A DNA stretch of 64,000 nt from Meiothermus taiwanensis DSM 14542 (lineage in GTDB: Bacteria; Deinococcota; Deinococci; Deinococcales; Thermaceae). The stretch is from positions 1-64,000 of the forward strand of contig AXWR01000010.1 of NCBI GenBank assembly GCA_000482765.1, given 5' to 3'. The position numbers and the translations under genes are program-made. This document shows, piece after piece, positions 30,161 to 39,949 of this stretch. The notes beneath the pieces were generated by a model, which searched no databases, was not told the origin of the DNA, and saw only the letters and a program-made list of their open reading frames with translations. Each line of letters starts with the position of its first letter. Position 1 is the stretch's first letter.

Positions 30161-31410
30161 CCCCTCGAGGCAAACCGCGCCCGCAGGGTTTTGAGCCGCT
30201 CGCGCACCCGCTCTTCCCAGCCCTCGCCGGTGGCCTGGTAGAGCTCGAGGCCCTCCAACACCTCGGGCAGGTACCGCTGGGCGAAGCTGCCCTCGGGGTC
30301 GTCGTGGTAGTAAGCGTAGCCCCGGCCATAGCCCATCTGTTGCATGAGGGCGGTGGGGGCGTTGCGCAGGTGCAGGGGAATGGGGGCGGTAGGGTGTTTG
30401 CGGGCGGCCTCCTGGGCCTTGTGCCAGGCCACATAGACGCTGTTGGACTTGGGGGCCAAAGCCAGGTACACCACCAGCTCGGCCAGGGCCAGCTCGCCCT
30501 CGGGGCTGCCTAAAAAATCGTAGGCCTCCTTGGCGGCCATAGCCAGGCGCAGGGCGTTGGGGTCGGCCAGGCCCACGTCCTCCACGGCCATGCGGGCCAG
30601 CCGGCGGGCCAGGTAGAGGGGGTCGGCGCCGCCCTCGAGCATGCGGGCCAGGTAGTAGAGTGCGGCGTCGACGTGGTTGCCGCGCACCGACTTGTGCAGG
30701 GCCGAGATCAGGTCGTAGAAGTAATCGCCCCCTTTGTCGAAGCCCAGCGTGCCACGGCCCAGGGCTTCGCGGGCGGCTGTCAGGCTAATGTGCCCTTCAC
30801 CCAGGCTGGCGGCAAGCTCCAGCGCCGACAGGGCCCGCCGGGCGTCGCCCATGGCGGCCTGGGCGATGAACTCCAGGGCTTCCGGCTCGGCCTGGGCTTG
30901 CAGGCCCTGGGGGTGGTGGAGTGCTCGCTCCAGAAGCCTGCGGGTGGCTGCCCCGTCCAGGGGCTCGAGCACGTAGACCCGCGCGCGGGAGCGCAGGGCG
31001 GGATTCACCTCGAAGGAGGGGTTTTCGGTGGTGGCCCCAATCAGGGTCAGGAGGCCCGACTCCACGTGGGGCAGGAGTGCGTCTTGCTGGGCTTTGTTGA
31101 AGCGGTGGATCTCGTCCAGGAAAAGCACCAGGCCGCCCTGTTCCTGGGCCTGGGCCACGATCTCCTTGATATCCTTGAGGCCGGCATTGACCGCCGAAAG
31201 CATCACCATGGCCCGCCCCACGCCCTGGGCCATCAGCCGGGCCAGGGTGGTTTTGCCGCTGCCGGGCGGCCCCCACAAAATGAAGGAGGAAAGCCGCCGG
31301 GTCTCCAGCATCCGCCGCAGGGGTTTGCCCGGCCCGGTGAGATGTTCCTGGCCCACCACCTCGTCTAGGGTCTGGGGGCGTACGCGCTCGGCCAGCGGTG
31401 CTATGCTCAC
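30145..31410 (-). CDS. rarA: Replication-associated recombination protein RarA (MgsA)
   Basis: 421 aa with a GTG start. AAA+ ATPase of the clamp-loader group: Walker [14 protein letters not shown] near residue 46, Walker [16 protein letters not shown] near 98, sensor 1 [14 protein letters not shown] near 122, and the RarA C-terminal tetramer domain ([19 protein letters not shown] near 226, [16 protein letters not shown] near 265). It acts at stalled forks with SSB. TATGTT and TACGAT lie just upstream of the GTG, suggesting a leaderless start. Its last codons lie in the integrase remnant zone. Confidence 0.93.
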   Translation of the reverse strand: MSIAPLAERVRPQTLDEVVGQEHLTGPGKPLRRMLETRRLSSFILWGPPGSGKTTLARLMAQGVGRAMVMLSAVNAGLKDIKEIVAQAQEQGGLVLFLDEIHRFNKAQQDALLPHVESGLLTLIGATTENPSFEVNPALRSRARVYVLEPLDGAATRRLLERALHHPQGLQAQAEPEALEFIAQAAMGDARRALSALELAASLGEGHISLTAAREALGRGTLGFDKGGDYFYDLISALHKSVRGNHVDAALYYLARMLEGGADPLYLARRLARMAVEDVGLADPNALRLAMAAKEAYDFLGSPEGELALAELVVYLALAPKSNSVYVAWHKAQEAARKHPTAPIPLHLRNAPTALMQQMGYGRGYAYYHDDPEGSFAQRYLPEVLEGLELYQATGEGWEERVRERLKTLRARFASRGKTSR

Positions 31411-31490
31411 AACATAATCGTACCAGAGGGCGGGGGTTTGTCACCCCGGCTTGTGTTTATTCTTGATGCAGCCGGGCGAGCTGTGATCGT

Positions 31491-32234
31491 ATGCTAGGGG
31501 TTATGTGGTTGTCGCTGCTGCCCTGGGGCTTCGTCCTGCTGGGGCTGTTGCCGCTGTGGTTGTTTCCCCGGCAGGCAAGCCTTTATCCCGGTCTGGTATT
31601 TTTGCTGGCTGCACTGATGCTGGCCGCCGCAGCCAGCCTGTACGCCCGCGTACCGTTGGGCCCACAGGCACGGTTTTTCTGGGTGCTGGGGCTGGGTTTG
31701 ATGAGCAGCGCTATGGCTGTAGCCGCCAGCCGTGACCTGGCCCAGATTCCTGAAGATCTGGCGGTGGTGGCCTCGGTAGCAAGTTTGATGGGAGCCTGTG
31801 CCTTCTTGATGGGATTGTTTTTCTTGCTTAGGCGCGAGGTGCCAAGCCTGCCACCTGCCACACAGATGGGTTTTCGCCATGAGGGGGGTGTTCTATCTCA
31901 TACCGCTTTGCAAGCCCTGGCTCCCAGCCTCGAGGCCCTCTCGGCGGTGCGCCCTGTTACGCTTTTGTTGTTGCACACCCGTGCCGACCAGCCAGGGGCT
32001 GAACTGGTGCAGTACCTGCGTCAGCCCGACATGGTGTTTCAGCTTGGCCCTGGCCAGTTTCTGATTGTTTTGCAGGGTAGCAACCTGGAGGGGGCCCAGG
32101 TTGTCTTCCGTCGCATCCGGCAGAACCTGGCGATCCGGGCCTATGGGGTGCTGCCCCTGCAAGGCATCAGCGTTCAACAAGCGCTCGCACAGCTCGAGGG
32201 TGAGCTTCAACACTACTACCTGACCCAGCACTAG
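31491..32234 (+). CDS. Membrane protein with degenerate GGDEF-like domain
   Basis: 247 aa. Residues 1-115 hold about four membrane helices. Residues 150-245 follow the GGDEF fold: RPVTLLLLHTR, then QPDMVFQLGPGQFLIVLQGS, LEGAQVVFRRIRQNL, and ISVQQALAQLEGEL. The active-site GG(D/E)EF position reads LGPGQF, so no diguanylate cyclase activity is expected. It may sense a signal or bind GTP or c-di-GMP. The ATG at 31491 overlaps a possible -10 box, so the ATG at 31503 is an alternative start. It overlaps the convergent aminotransferase by 4 bp. Confidence 0.65.
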   Translation: MLGVMWLSLLPWGFVLLGLLPLWLFPRQASLYPGLVFLLAALMLAAAASLYARVPLGPQARFFWVLGLGLMSSAMAVAASRDLAQIPEDLAVVASVASLMGACAFLMGLFFLLRREVPSLPPATQMGFRHEGGVLSHTALQALAPSLEALSAVRPVTLLLLHTRADQPGAELVQYLRQPDMVFQLGPGQFLIVLQGSNLEGAQVVFRRIRQNLAIRAYGVLPLQGISVQQALAQLEGELQHYYLTQH

Positions 32235-33346
32235 AAGGCTACCAGGCCCAGCCGCTCCTCGAAGGCCCGCTCGAGGCCGCTCTTGCCCAGCACCTCGCCC
32301 AGGGCCTTGAAGAATACCCGGTAGTGCTCGGGCCGTGCGCTTTCGCCCATCAGCCCCAGCCGCAGCACCTTACCGGCGGTGGGGCCGATACCCCCGGCTA
32401 CCGAGACCCCCCGCGCATACAGCCCCTTGCGGATCTCGGCCTCCTCTAGGCCCTGGGGTGGGCGTACCACCAGCACCGTGGGCAGGCGGGCTCCCTCGGC
32501 TGCATAGGCGCTGAAGCCCAGCTCTTCCAAGAGCGACAGCACCGTGCCGTACAGCAGCTCGGCGCGTTTCTGGCGGTTCTCCAGGCCTTCCTCCAGGGCC
32601 AGCTTGAGGGCCTCCTCGAGCGCGTAGTGCAGCAGCACCGGCGAGGTGCAGAAGTAGCCCTCCTGCTCCCAGTAGACCGCCACCCGCGACAGGTCGGAGT
32701 ACCAGCCCCGCACCTGCCCTAAGCACTCCCGCCCGCGCTGGGAGAGGGCAAAGGGGGCCAGCCCCGGCGGGGCCGAGAGGCATTTCTGGCTACCGGTGAA
32801 GGCGTAGTCAATGCCCAGCTTCTGCATCGAGAGCGGCATCATGCCGGCGGTGGTCACCGCGTCCAACATGAACAGCGCGCCGTGGGCCTGCACCAGCTCG
32901 GCAATCTCTTCTACCGGGTTGAGCACGCCGGTGCTGGTCTCACCGTGCACCAGGGCCACCAGCTTGTAGGGGCGGTGCTTCAACTCCTCGGCCACGGCCT
33001 GGGGGTCAATGGGGTGGCCCGGCTCGGAGCGCAGTACCTTGTAGTCGAACTGGTAGGCGTGAGCAATCTCCACCATGCGCTCGCCAAAAGTGCCGCTCAC
33101 CAGCAGCAGCACGGCATCGCCCTCGTCGGCCAGGTTGGTGAGGCCGGCCTCCATGCCCAGGCTCCCCGAACCCGGCATGGCCGCCAGCAAAGCGCCAGGG
33201 CCGGGGTCGAAGAGCTTGTTGAGGTGCTCGCGAATGCGGCGGTTGGTGGCCAGCACCTCGGGGTCGAGGTGGCCGCGCATCTCCTTGCCGAGGGCGGTCT
33301 GTACCCTGGGGTGGATGGGGGTAGGGCCGGGGGTCAAGAGAACCAT
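32231..33346 (-). CDS. Class V aminotransferase (alanine-glyoxylate/serine-pyruvate type)
   Basis: 371 aa from the ATG at 33346, which has GGAGG 6 nt upstream. Fold-type I PLP enzyme: MLLTPGPTPIHP-like start, HGETSTGV near residue 144, LDAVTTAGMMPL near 167, and the PLP lysine in FTGSQKCLSAPPGL near 193. The family transfers amino groups between serine, alanine, glycine and glyoxylate or pyruvate. Substrate choice cannot be read. It has an elaborate leader (separate entries). Confidence 0.88.
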   Translation of the reverse strand: MVLLTPGPTPIHPRVQTALGKEMRGHLDPEVLATNRRIREHLNKLFDPGPGALLAAMPGSGSLGMEAGLTNLADEGDAVLLLVSGTFGERMVEIAHAYQFDYKVLRSEPGHPIDPQAVAEELKHRPYKLVALVHGETSTGVLNPVEEIAELVQAHGALFMLDAVTTAGMMPLSMQKLGIDYAFTGSQKCLSAPPGLAPFALSQRGRECLGQVRGWYSDLSRVAVYWEQEGYFCTSPVLLHYALEEALKLALEEGLENRQKRAELLYGTVLSLLEELGFSAYAAEGARLPTVLVVRPPQGLEEAEIRKGLYARGVSVAGGIGPTAGKVLRLGLMGESARPEHYRVFFKALGEVLGKSGLERAFEERLGLVAF

Positions 33347-33360
33347 GGGTTTCCTCCAAA

Positions 33361-33446
33361 ACAAAAAAGAGATTCCCCGCCGGGCAAACCCCTACGGCCT
33401 CTTCCGAAGAAGAGCGCCGCTTAAAGGGTAGCTCGTGCGGAGAATC
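33361..33446 (-). promoter_or_regulatory. Attenuator-like leader hairpin upstream of the aminotransferase
   Basis: On the minus-strand RNA, GATTCTCCGC (33446-33437) pairs with GCGGGGAATC (33380-33371) in a 10-bp stem, and a T-tract (CTCTTTTTTGTTTT, 33370-33357) follows at once, as in an intrinsic terminator. Inside it, CGGC-G-CTCTTC (33419-33404...) pairs with GAAGAG-GCCG (33395 side) closed by a UUCG loop. The left arm of the outer stem lies inside the 9-codon leader ORF. Confidence 0.6.
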
Positions 33447-33450
33447 GCAT
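33421..33450 (-). CDS. Possible 9-codon leader peptide
   Basis: ATG at 33450 and TAA at 33421 give MRFSARATL. The ATG lies 8 nt after the -10 box TATATT, the spacing of leaderless starts in this genome. Codons 3-6 form the left arm of the terminator stem. Too short to judge by composition. Confidence 0.4.
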   Translation of the reverse strand: MRFSARATL

Positions 33451-33458
33451 CTGGTTTG

Positions 33459-33487
33459 AATATACAGGGGTATATTGGTTTTGTCAA
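33459..33487 (-). promoter_or_regulatory. Near-consensus promoter with embedded palindrome
   Basis: TTGACA (33487-33482), 17-bp spacer, TATATT (33464-33459). AATATAC/GTATATT (33459-33465 and 33470-33476) is a perfect inverted repeat over the -10 box and spacer, placed as a repressor site would be. Confidence 0.8.
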
Positions 33488-33556
33488 AAACCGGGTTGCA
33501 ACGCCTCGTGTTTAAAACCACAAGAAAAATACCTAAGCCTGATAGACTAAACTTCG

Positions 33557-34633
33557 ATGAACGACTACTACGCAACCCTGGGGGTAGACCGAAACGCGAG
33601 CGCCGAGGAGATCAAGAAGGCCTATCGCAAGCTGGCCCTCCAGTACCACCCCGATAAAAACCCCGGTAACAAGGAGGCCGAGGAGCGGTTCAAGCAGATT
33701 AACGAGGCCTACGCGGTGCTTTCCGACCCGGAAAAAAGGGCCCACTACGACCGCTACGGCACGGCCACACCGGGCGGGCTGGGCGGTGTAGGGGGCAATT
33801 TTGGCGACATCTTCGATCTGTTTGAGCAGGTGTTTGGTTTTCGCACGCCGGGGGGTGCGGGCCGTGCGCCACGGGGGGAAGACCTCGAGGCCGAGATCGA
33901 GCTGGAGCTGGTGGATGTGCTGCATGGTGTTCAGAAGGAGCTCGAGTACGACCGTCTGGTTCCCTGCGAAACCTGCCACGGGCAGGGGGGTAAGCGCCAG
34001 GCCTGCCGCTCGTGCGGGGGGCGGGGGACGCTCGAGCAGATACAGCGCACCTTTTTTGGCAACATGGTGGCCCAGGTGCCCTGCACGGCCTGCCGGGGCC
34101 GGGGTTACGTCTTTTCCGAGACCTGCTCAAGCTGCAAAGGCCAGGGCCGGGTGCGGCGCAGGGAAAAGATTCAAATCAACATCCCAGCCGGTATTGATGA
34201 GAACCAGCTCCTGCGGGTCTCGGGGATGGGCAACCTGGGGCCGGGGGGGCCGGGCGATCTGTTTGTTCGCCCGCACATCCACCCCCACCCGCAGCTCAGG
34301 CGCGAGGGTTCTAATCTGATTTACGAGCTCAGGCTGGGGCTGGCCCAGGCCGCGCTGGGGGCCAGGGTGCAGATTCCGGGCCTGGAGGGCGACCTCGAGC
34401 TCAGCATACCCCCCGGCACCCACGAGGGCGAGGTGTTCGAGCTCGAGGGCCAGGGTTTACCCCACCCCGGTAGCCGCAGCCGGGGCAAGCTGCAGGTGAT
34501 CACCCAGATCGTGGTGCCACACAACCTTTCCAAGCGAGCCCGCGAACTCCTGCGCCAGTACGCGCAGGAAGTGGGCGAGGAGGTGGCCCCCGAGGGCTTC
34601 TGGGACAAGGTGAAGCGGGTATTCAGGGGCTAG
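33557..34633 (+). CDS. dnaJ: Chaperone protein DnaJ
   Basis: 358 aa. J-domain residues 1-70 with YHPDKNPGN, a Gly-rich linker, then four CxxCxGxG-type motifs ([32 protein letters not shown] at about residues 137-200), and the C-terminal substrate domain. The distance between the first two motifs is shorter than usual. It stimulates DnaK ATPase and hands over unfolded clients. No dnaK or grpE is adjacent, so this is a stand-alone copy. TAGACT (33543-33548) 8 nt upstream of the ATG suggests a leaderless message. Confidence 0.93.
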   Translation: MNDYYATLGVDRNASAEEIKKAYRKLALQYHPDKNPGNKEAEERFKQINEAYAVLSDPEKRAHYDRYGTATPGGLGGVGGNFGDIFDLFEQVFGFRTPGGAGRAPRGEDLEAEIELELVDVLHGVQKELEYDRLVPCETCHGQGGKRQACRSCGGRGTLEQIQRTFFGNMVAQVPCTACRGRGYVFSETCSSCKGQGRVRRREKIQINIPAGIDENQLLRVSGMGNLGPGGPGDLFVRPHIHPHPQLRREGSNLIYELRLGLAQAALGARVQIPGLEGDLELSIPPGTHEGEVFELEGQGLPHPGSRSRGKLQVITQIVVPHNLSKRARELLRQYAQEVGEEVAPEGFWDKVKRVFRG

Positions 34634-36150
34634 CGCACCTGCGGGAAGCCCAGATCCACCTTGCTGGTGCTGGGGTCGGGCCAGCGGCTGGTGACCACCT
34701 TGGCGCGGGTGTAGAACTGCACCCCTTCGGGGCCGTACATGTGCAGGTCGCCGAACAGGCTGGCCTTCCAGCCGCCAAAGCTGTAGTAGGCCACCGGCAC
34801 CGGGATGGGCACGTTGATGCCCACCATGCCGGCCTCCACCTCGAACTGGAACTGCCGGGCAGCCCCCCCGTCGCGGGTGAAGATGGCCGTGCCGTTGCCG
34901 TAGGGGTGCTCGTTGATGAGCTTCAGGGCCTCGTCGTAGGTCTTGACCCGCACCACGCTGAGCACCGGGCCAAAAATCTCGTCGTCGTAGCACTTCATGC
35001 CGGGCCTGGCGTGGTCAATCAGGCTGGGGCCCAGGAAAAACCCCTCGGACTGGGCGATGGGATCCTGCCGGCCATCCACCACCACGCTGGCCCCTTCCTT
35101 GGGGGCGTTTTCGATGTAGGAGGCCACCTTGTCGCGGTGCTCGCGGGTGATCAGGGGGCCCATCTCCACGCCCTCCTCGAGGCCCGGCCCCACCTTGATT
35201 CTGGGCATCCGCTCCTTGATGGCGGCAATCAGGGCATCGGCGGTCTGGTCGCCCACCGCCACCACCACCGAGATGGCCATGCAGCGCTCGCCCGCCGAAC
35301 CATAGGCCGCGCTCACGGCGGCGTCGGCGGCCATGCCGATATCGGCGTCGGGCAGCACCACCATGTGGTTTTTGGCCCCGCCCAGGGCCTGCACCCGCTT
35401 GCCGTGTTTGGTGCCGGTCTCGTAGATGTACCGGGCCACCGGGGTGGAGCCCACGAAACTTACGGCCTTGATCTCGGGGTGCTCGAGGATGCGATCCACC
35501 GCCACCTTGTCGCCCTGCACCACGTTGAACACCCCATCGGGGAGGCCGGCTTGCTGCAGGAGCTCGGCCAGGAAGAGGCTGGGGGAGGGGTCTTTTTCCG
35601 AGGGCTTCAGGATGAAGGTGTTGCCGCAGGCGATGGCGTTGGCGAACATCCACATGGGCACCATGGCCGGAAAGTTGAAGGGGGTGATGCCCGCTACCAC
35701 GCCCAGCGGCTGGCGAATCTGGTACACGTCCACCCCCCGGCTGGCCTGCTCGGAGAAGCCCCCCTTCAAGAGGTGCGGAATACCGGTGGCGAACTCCACG
35801 TTTTCCAGGCCCCGCGCCACCTCGCCCAGGGCATCGGCCAGAGTTTTGCCGTGCTCGAGGGTGATCAGCTCGGCAATTTTGCGACGGTTCTGGTCTACCA
35901 GATCGCGGAACTTGAACATGATCTCGGCCCGGCGGGAGAGGGGGGTCTGCCGCCAGGTTTTGTAGGCTTCCCTGGCCACCGCCACCGCCGCGTCGACCTC
36001 TTCCACCGAGGCGAAGTCCACGGTGGCCTGCGGCTGCCCGGTGGCGGGGTTCCAGACCACGCCGCTCCGCCCAGACCTACCCTCGACCAGCCTGCCGCCG
36101 ATCCAGTGGGAAACGCGTTTCAGGGTGACTTGGGGTTCCTTGACTGCCAT
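34630..36150 (-). CDS. mmsA: Methylmalonate-semialdehyde dehydrogenase (acylating)
   Basis: 506 aa, typical length. Aldehyde dehydrogenase fold with the catalytic Cys in [12 protein letters not shown] near residue 287, the Glu region [15 protein letters not shown] near 250 (the MmsA form, without the usual ELGG Glu), [16 protein letters not shown] near 150 and [10 protein letters not shown] near 180. It converts malonate/methylmalonate semialdehyde with CoA and NAD to acetyl- or propionyl-CoA in valine and inositol degradation. GGAGG precedes the ATG by 6 nt. Convergent with dnaJ, 4-bp overlap. Confidence 0.9.
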   Translation of the reverse strand: MAVKEPQVTLKRVSHWIGGRLVEGRSGRSGVVWNPATGQPQATVDFASVEEVDAAVAVAREAYKTWRQTPLSRRAEIMFKFRDLVDQNRRKIAELITLEHGKTLADALGEVARGLENVEFATGIPHLLKGGFSEQASRGVDVYQIRQPLGVVAGITPFNFPAMVPMWMFANAIACGNTFILKPSEKDPSPSLFLAELLQQAGLPDGVFNVVQGDKVAVDRILEHPEIKAVSFVGSTPVARYIYETGTKHGKRVQALGGAKNHMVVLPDADIGMAADAAVSAAYGSAGERCMAISVVVAVGDQTADALIAAIKERMPRIKVGPGLEEGVEMGPLITREHRDKVASYIENAPKEGASVVVDGRQDPIAQSEGFFLGPSLIDHARPGMKCYDDEIFGPVLSVVRVKTYDEALKLINEHPYGNGTAIFTRDGGAARQFQFEVEAGMVGINVPIPVPVAYYSFGGWKASLFGDLHMYGPEGVQFYTRAKVVTSRWPDPSTSKVDLGFPQVR

Positions 36151-36249
36151 CTGCTACCTCCGTATGGGTTGGGCAATGAAACAGGGTTGAGGCCCGATAG
36201 GTTCATGGTAGGAGCCTGGGCCCCAGATGGCAATGGACAGTCTGTCTAA

Positions 36250-38025
36250 TTACTTTGCGTACTCCACGGCCCGGCTTTCCCGCACCACCGTGACCTGCAC
36301 CTGGCCGGGGTAGTTCATGTCGCGCTCGATGCGCCCGGCAATCTCGCGGGCCAGCAGGACGGCCTTGGCGTCGGAGATGCGGTCGGGCTTCACAATCACC
36401 CGCACCTCACGCCCGGCCTGCACCGCGAAGGCGTTGTCCACGCCCGGGAAGGACAGGGCAATGCGCTCGAGCTGCTCCAAGCGCTGGATGTACTCCTCCA
36501 GGCTCTCGCGGCGGGCGCCGGGACGGGCCGCGCTGATGGCATCGGCGGCAGCGGCCAGCACCGAGTAGAGGGTCTCGCCGTTTTCGGGGTCGTGGTGGTG
36601 GGCGATGGCGTCAATCACCTCTTTGGGCTCGCCAAAGCGGGTGGCCAGGGTGACGCCGATCTCCACGTGGGTGCCCTCGATCTCGCGGTCCACCGACTTG
36701 CCCAGGTCGTGCAGCAGCCCAGCCCGGCGGCCCAGGGCAGCGTCCAGGCCCAGTTCGGCGGCCATGATGCCGGTCAGGTGGGCCACCTGCACCGAGTGCT
36801 TGAGCACGTTCTGGCCGTAGGAGGAGCGGAAGTGCAGCCGGCCTAAAAGCTGCACCAGGCCTGGCTTGAGGCCCACCACCCCGGCCTCCAGGGCGGCCTC
36901 CTCGCCGCGCTCGTAGATGAAGGTTTTCATCTCGTTTTTGGCCTTTTCCACCACCTCCTCGATGCGGCTGGGGTGGATGCGGCCATCAGCCACAAGCTGC
37001 TCGAGGGCCATTCTGGCGATCTCGCGCCGCATGGGGTTGAAGCTGGAGAGCAGCACCGCCTCGGGGGTGTCGTCGATGATCAGATCCACCCCGGTGAGGG
37101 CCTCGAAGGTGCGGATGTTGCGCCCTTCGCGCCCGATGATGCGGCCCTTCATGGCGTCGGAGGGGATGGGTACGACCGAGACGGCCAGGGCCGCGGCGGT
37201 CTCGGAGGCCTGGCGCTGGGCGGCCTGGGCCAAAAGCTTCTGGGCCTCGCGCTTGACCTCGAGCCGGATGCGCTCGAGGTTGGCCTTGACCCGCAGGGCT
37301 TTTTCTTCCTCCAGCTCGGCGTCCAGGCGCGACAGAAGCAGGTTCTGGGCCTCCTCCCGGCTCATCCCGGCCACCTCCTGGAGCTTGAGGTCGATCTGCC
37401 GTTCACGTTGGGCCAGCTCGGCCTGGCGGGCCTCGAGGGCCTTCTCCAGGGCGTCGAGCTTTTCCTCCTGCTCGTCGAGCTTGGCCGCGCGGGCATCGAG
37501 CTGCTCGCCCCGCCTTGCTAAGCGCTCGGTCTCGCGCTTGAGCTCCTCGCGCTCGGCCCGGCTGGCCTGTAGGTCGGCCTGCAAGCGTTCGCGCTCGGCC
37601 TGGAGGGAGGCCCGCTCGCTCAACAGGGCCTCGCGCTCGGCCTGGAGGCTGGCCTGCAGGCGTTCGCGTTCCTCCCGCAGCTGCTGGCGCAGGCGCTCCT
37701 CGCCTTGCTGACGGAGGCGCTCGAGCTCGGCCTGGGCGCTTTGCCGCAGGTTTTGTACCTCCGTCTGGGCGCTCTGGCGCAGGCTCTGGGCCTCGGCACG
37801 GGCGGCCTCGAGCAGCGCCTGGGCCTGGCTCTGGGCCTGCTCGAGGGCGGTCTGGGCCTGGCGGCGGGCGGCCTCCAGGGTCTGCTGGGCCTCGCGACGG
37901 GCGGCCTCGAGTTCGCTTTTGTTAACTTCGGTCTGGCGGTTGCTGCGCTGCAAAAGCAGCACCACCACCGCCGCCAACACAATCACAATCAGGGTGAGTA
38001 TCAAATCTAGGGGAGTAAAGGCCAT
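36250..38025 (-). CDS. rny: Ribonuclease Y
   Basis: 591 aa from the ATG at 38025 (GGAGG 5 nt upstream). One N-terminal membrane helix (LDLILTLIVIVLAAVVVLLL), a long charged coiled coil to about residue 275, a KH domain (MKGRIIGREGRNIRTFEALTG) near 300, and an HD phosphohydrolase domain with RAGLLHDLGKSVDREIEGTH near 440. It is an endoribonuclease that starts mRNA decay at the membrane. It lies downstream of recA but with a 336-bp gap. Confidence 0.95.
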   Translation of the reverse strand: MAFTPLDLILTLIVIVLAAVVVLLLQRSNRQTEVNKSELEAARREAQQTLEAARRQAQTALEQAQSQAQALLEAARAEAQSLRQSAQTEVQNLRQSAQAELERLRQQGEERLRQQLREERERLQASLQAEREALLSERASLQAERERLQADLQASRAEREELKRETERLARRGEQLDARAAKLDEQEEKLDALEKALEARQAELAQRERQIDLKLQEVAGMSREEAQNLLLSRLDAELEEEKALRVKANLERIRLEVKREAQKLLAQAAQRQASETAAALAVSVVPIPSDAMKGRIIGREGRNIRTFEALTGVDLIIDDTPEAVLLSSFNPMRREIARMALEQLVADGRIHPSRIEEVVEKAKNEMKTFIYERGEEAALEAGVVGLKPGLVQLLGRLHFRSSYGQNVLKHSVQVAHLTGIMAAELGLDAALGRRAGLLHDLGKSVDREIEGTHVEIGVTLATRFGEPKEVIDAIAHHHDPENGETLYSVLAAAADAISAARPGARRESLEEYIQRLEQLERIALSFPGVDNAFAVQAGREVRVIVKPDRISDAKAVLLAREIAGRIERDMNYPGQVQVTVVRESRAVEYAK

Positions 38026-38361
38026 CGGTACCTCCAAGGGTTGCATGGAGGTTCTCACAGTTTCTGATCGGCGTTTGGCTAAATACGTGTTCCAGTTTTT
38101 TCAGGCATACCCTTGCACTGAACGGCTCTTGAAAACAGCCCGCGCACCTGGCAGGGTTGTTTTGAAAGACCCACCACGCCCATCCTGCGGGGCACAGCGG
38201 GAACCGTGATCAGACTGGCCCGAGTCCGACGCCAAACCAGAAGTAGACCATTACCAAGCTCTACTGCGCACCGCTCCCTGGCCCAAAGCGCCACCGGACG
38301 GATGCTGAGCATTTGGGTTGCCTGGCCTTTCATACTGGGAGAACCCCACCTAACCAGCAGT
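38026..38361. other. Intergenic region between rny and recA without a visible gene
   Basis: 336 bp between two same-strand genes. A minus-strand frame of 84 codons (38079-38333) exists but is Arg/Gly/Val-rich without a ribosome site and does not look coding. I see no tRNA, terminator or repeat of the R1-R3 families. Confidence 0.5.
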
Positions 38362-39411
38362 CTATACCTCGGCAGCCACAGTGGAAGACTCCTCGTCTTC
38401 TTCTGAAGCTGCCAATACCGATAGCTTACCAGCTTGGGCCAAAACTTTCTCGCGGATCTCCTGAACCAGGCGCGGCTCGCCCCTCAGAAACTCGGCGGCC
38501 TTCTCCTTGCCCTGGCCCAGCCGGGTATCGCCATAGGAGAGCCAGGAACCCGATTTGTCTATCACCTCGGTGGCGATGGCGACTGTGACCAGGTCGGCCA
38601 GGGGGTCGATGCCCTTGCCGAAGTACAGTTCGATCTCATGCTCGCGGAAGGGTGGGGCCAGCTTGTTCTTGGTCACCTTGACCCGTACCCGGTTGCCCAC
38701 CGCGTCGTTGCCCACCTTGATGGGCTGGCCTTGCTTGCGCACATCCAGCCGCACCGAGGCATAAAACTTGAGGGCCCGTCCGCCGGGGGTGGTCTCGGGG
38801 TTGCCGTACATCTGCCCCACCTTTTCCCGGATCTGGTTGATGAAGATGGCGGCGGTGTTGCTCTTGGAAAGCGCCGCCGTGAGCTTGCGCAGGGCCTGGC
38901 TCATCAGGCGGGCCTGGACGCCCACGAAGGCATCGCCCATCTGCCCCTCGATCTCGGCCTGGGGCACCAGGGCCGCCACCGAGTCGATCACGATAACGTC
39001 TATCGCGCCGCTGCGGGTGAGGAGCTCCACGATCTCCAGGGCCTGTTCGCCGGTGTCGGGCTGGGAGACCAGGAGGTCGTCGATGTTAACCCCCAGGCTT
39101 TTGGCGTAGATGGGGTCGAGGGCGTGCTCGGCGTCCACGAAGGCCGCCACCCCCCCGGCCTGCTGGGCCTGGGCGATGATGGAGAGGGCCAGGGTGGTTT
39201 TGCCGCCCGATTCGGGGCCGTAGATCTCGGTGATCCGCCCTTTGGGAATCCCCCCGATGCCCAGGGCCATGTCCAGGCCCAGGCTGCCGGTGGGGATGAC
39301 CTCCACCTGTTGCCTGGGGGCCTCGCCCAGGCGCATCACGGCCCCTTTGCCGAACTGCTTCTCGATGGACTTCAGGGCCCCTTCCAGCGCTTTTTGCTTG
39401 TCTTTATCCAT
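38362..39411 (-). CDS. recA: Recombinase RecA
   Basis: 349 aa from the ATG at 39411 with GGAG 5 nt upstream. N-terminal [23 protein letters not shown], Walker [10 protein letters not shown] near residue 67, [14 protein letters not shown] near 92, [18 protein letters not shown] near 142, loop 2 region [20 protein letters not shown] near 192, and an acidic C-tail (EEDEESS). It forms filaments on single-stranded DNA for repair, SOS and transformation. Downstream of cinA and thpR in one operon. Confidence 0.98.
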   Translation of the reverse strand: MDKDKQKALEGALKSIEKQFGKGAVMRLGEAPRQQVEVIPTGSLGLDMALGIGGIPKGRITEIYGPESGGKTTLALSIIAQAQQAGGVAAFVDAEHALDPIYAKSLGVNIDDLLVSQPDTGEQALEIVELLTRSGAIDVIVIDSVAALVPQAEIEGQMGDAFVGVQARLMSQALRKLTAALSKSNTAAIFINQIREKVGQMYGNPETTPGGRALKFYASVRLDVRKQGQPIKVGNDAVGNRVRVKVTKNKLAPPFREHEIELYFGKGIDPLADLVTVAIATEVIDKSGSWLSYGDTRLGQGKEKAAEFLRGEPRLVQEIREKVLAQAGKLSVLAASEEDEESSTVAAEV

Positions 39412-39436
39412 ACACACTCCTACGATCAGAGGCTGT

Positions 39437-39949
39437 TCAACCGAGTGGAAACTGTTCCAAAACGCGGTATTGTGAACCTGAGCGCTCCAGCTTGGACTCT
39501 ACCAAGCATACTGCTTGAACCTGAAAGCGAATATTCATCACCACGGGCCCCACGCGGGGGGCCGGGCCTTTTTTGCGGGCCAGGGTCAGGTGGGGCTTGA
39601 AGGGCGCCGCCTCGACCTCCGGCAGGGCTTGCTGCAGTCCCTGGGCCAGGGCCTCGAGCCCCTCCCCGCTGGCCTTGACGAACCAGACCCGGGGCGCGCC
39701 GGTAGGGGGGAAGTAGCCGGTTCCGCCCAACTCCACCTCGAAGGCCTTGGTACGGGATGCCACCTCGCGCCCGATGCGGCGGAACTCCGGCAGGCGCTCG
39801 GGGGGCTGCTCCCCCAGAAAGAGCAGGGTGATATGGAGCTGGTGGGGGGGGCTGGGCTTCCAGCCCCGGTAGCTCTGCACTCGAGCCTGGGCCTCGGCAA
39901 GGGTGGCCTGCACCTCGCGTGGGGGGAAGATGGCATAAAAAAGTCTCAT
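39437..39949 (-). CDS. thpR: RNA 2',3'-cyclic phosphodiesterase (2H family)
   Basis: 170 aa. Two HxTx motifs, HITLLFLG near residue 39 and HLTLARKKG near 120, mark the 2H phosphoesterase fold. It opens 2',3'-cyclic phosphates at RNA ends. It overlaps cinA by 4 bp (ATGA) and precedes recA by 25 bp. Confidence 0.9.
   Translation of the reverse strand: MRLFYAIFPPREVQATLAEAQARVQSYRGWKPSPPHQLHITLLFLGEQPPERLPEFRRIGREVASRTKAFEVELGGTGYFPPTGAPRVWFVKASGEGLEALAQGLQQALPEVEAAPFKPHLTLARKKGPAPRVGPVVMNIRFQVQAVCLVESKLERSGSQYRVLEQFPLG

Noticed and set aside
29914-30434. 181-codon minus-strand open frame over the integrase remnant and the rarA 3' end
   Set aside because: It is mostly an out-of-frame shadow of rarA; only the two short integrase-like segments carry family motifs.
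33347-33450. Glycine riboswitch for the aminotransferase leader
   Set aside because: The conserved glycine-aptamer core is not present; the pattern fits attenuation better.
38079-38333. 84-codon frame in the rny-recA gap
   Set aside because: No ribosome site, unusual composition, no recognisable pattern.
38434-39600. Plus-strand open frame of 388 codons opposite recA
   Set aside because: Same mirror effect; recA is certain on the minus strand.
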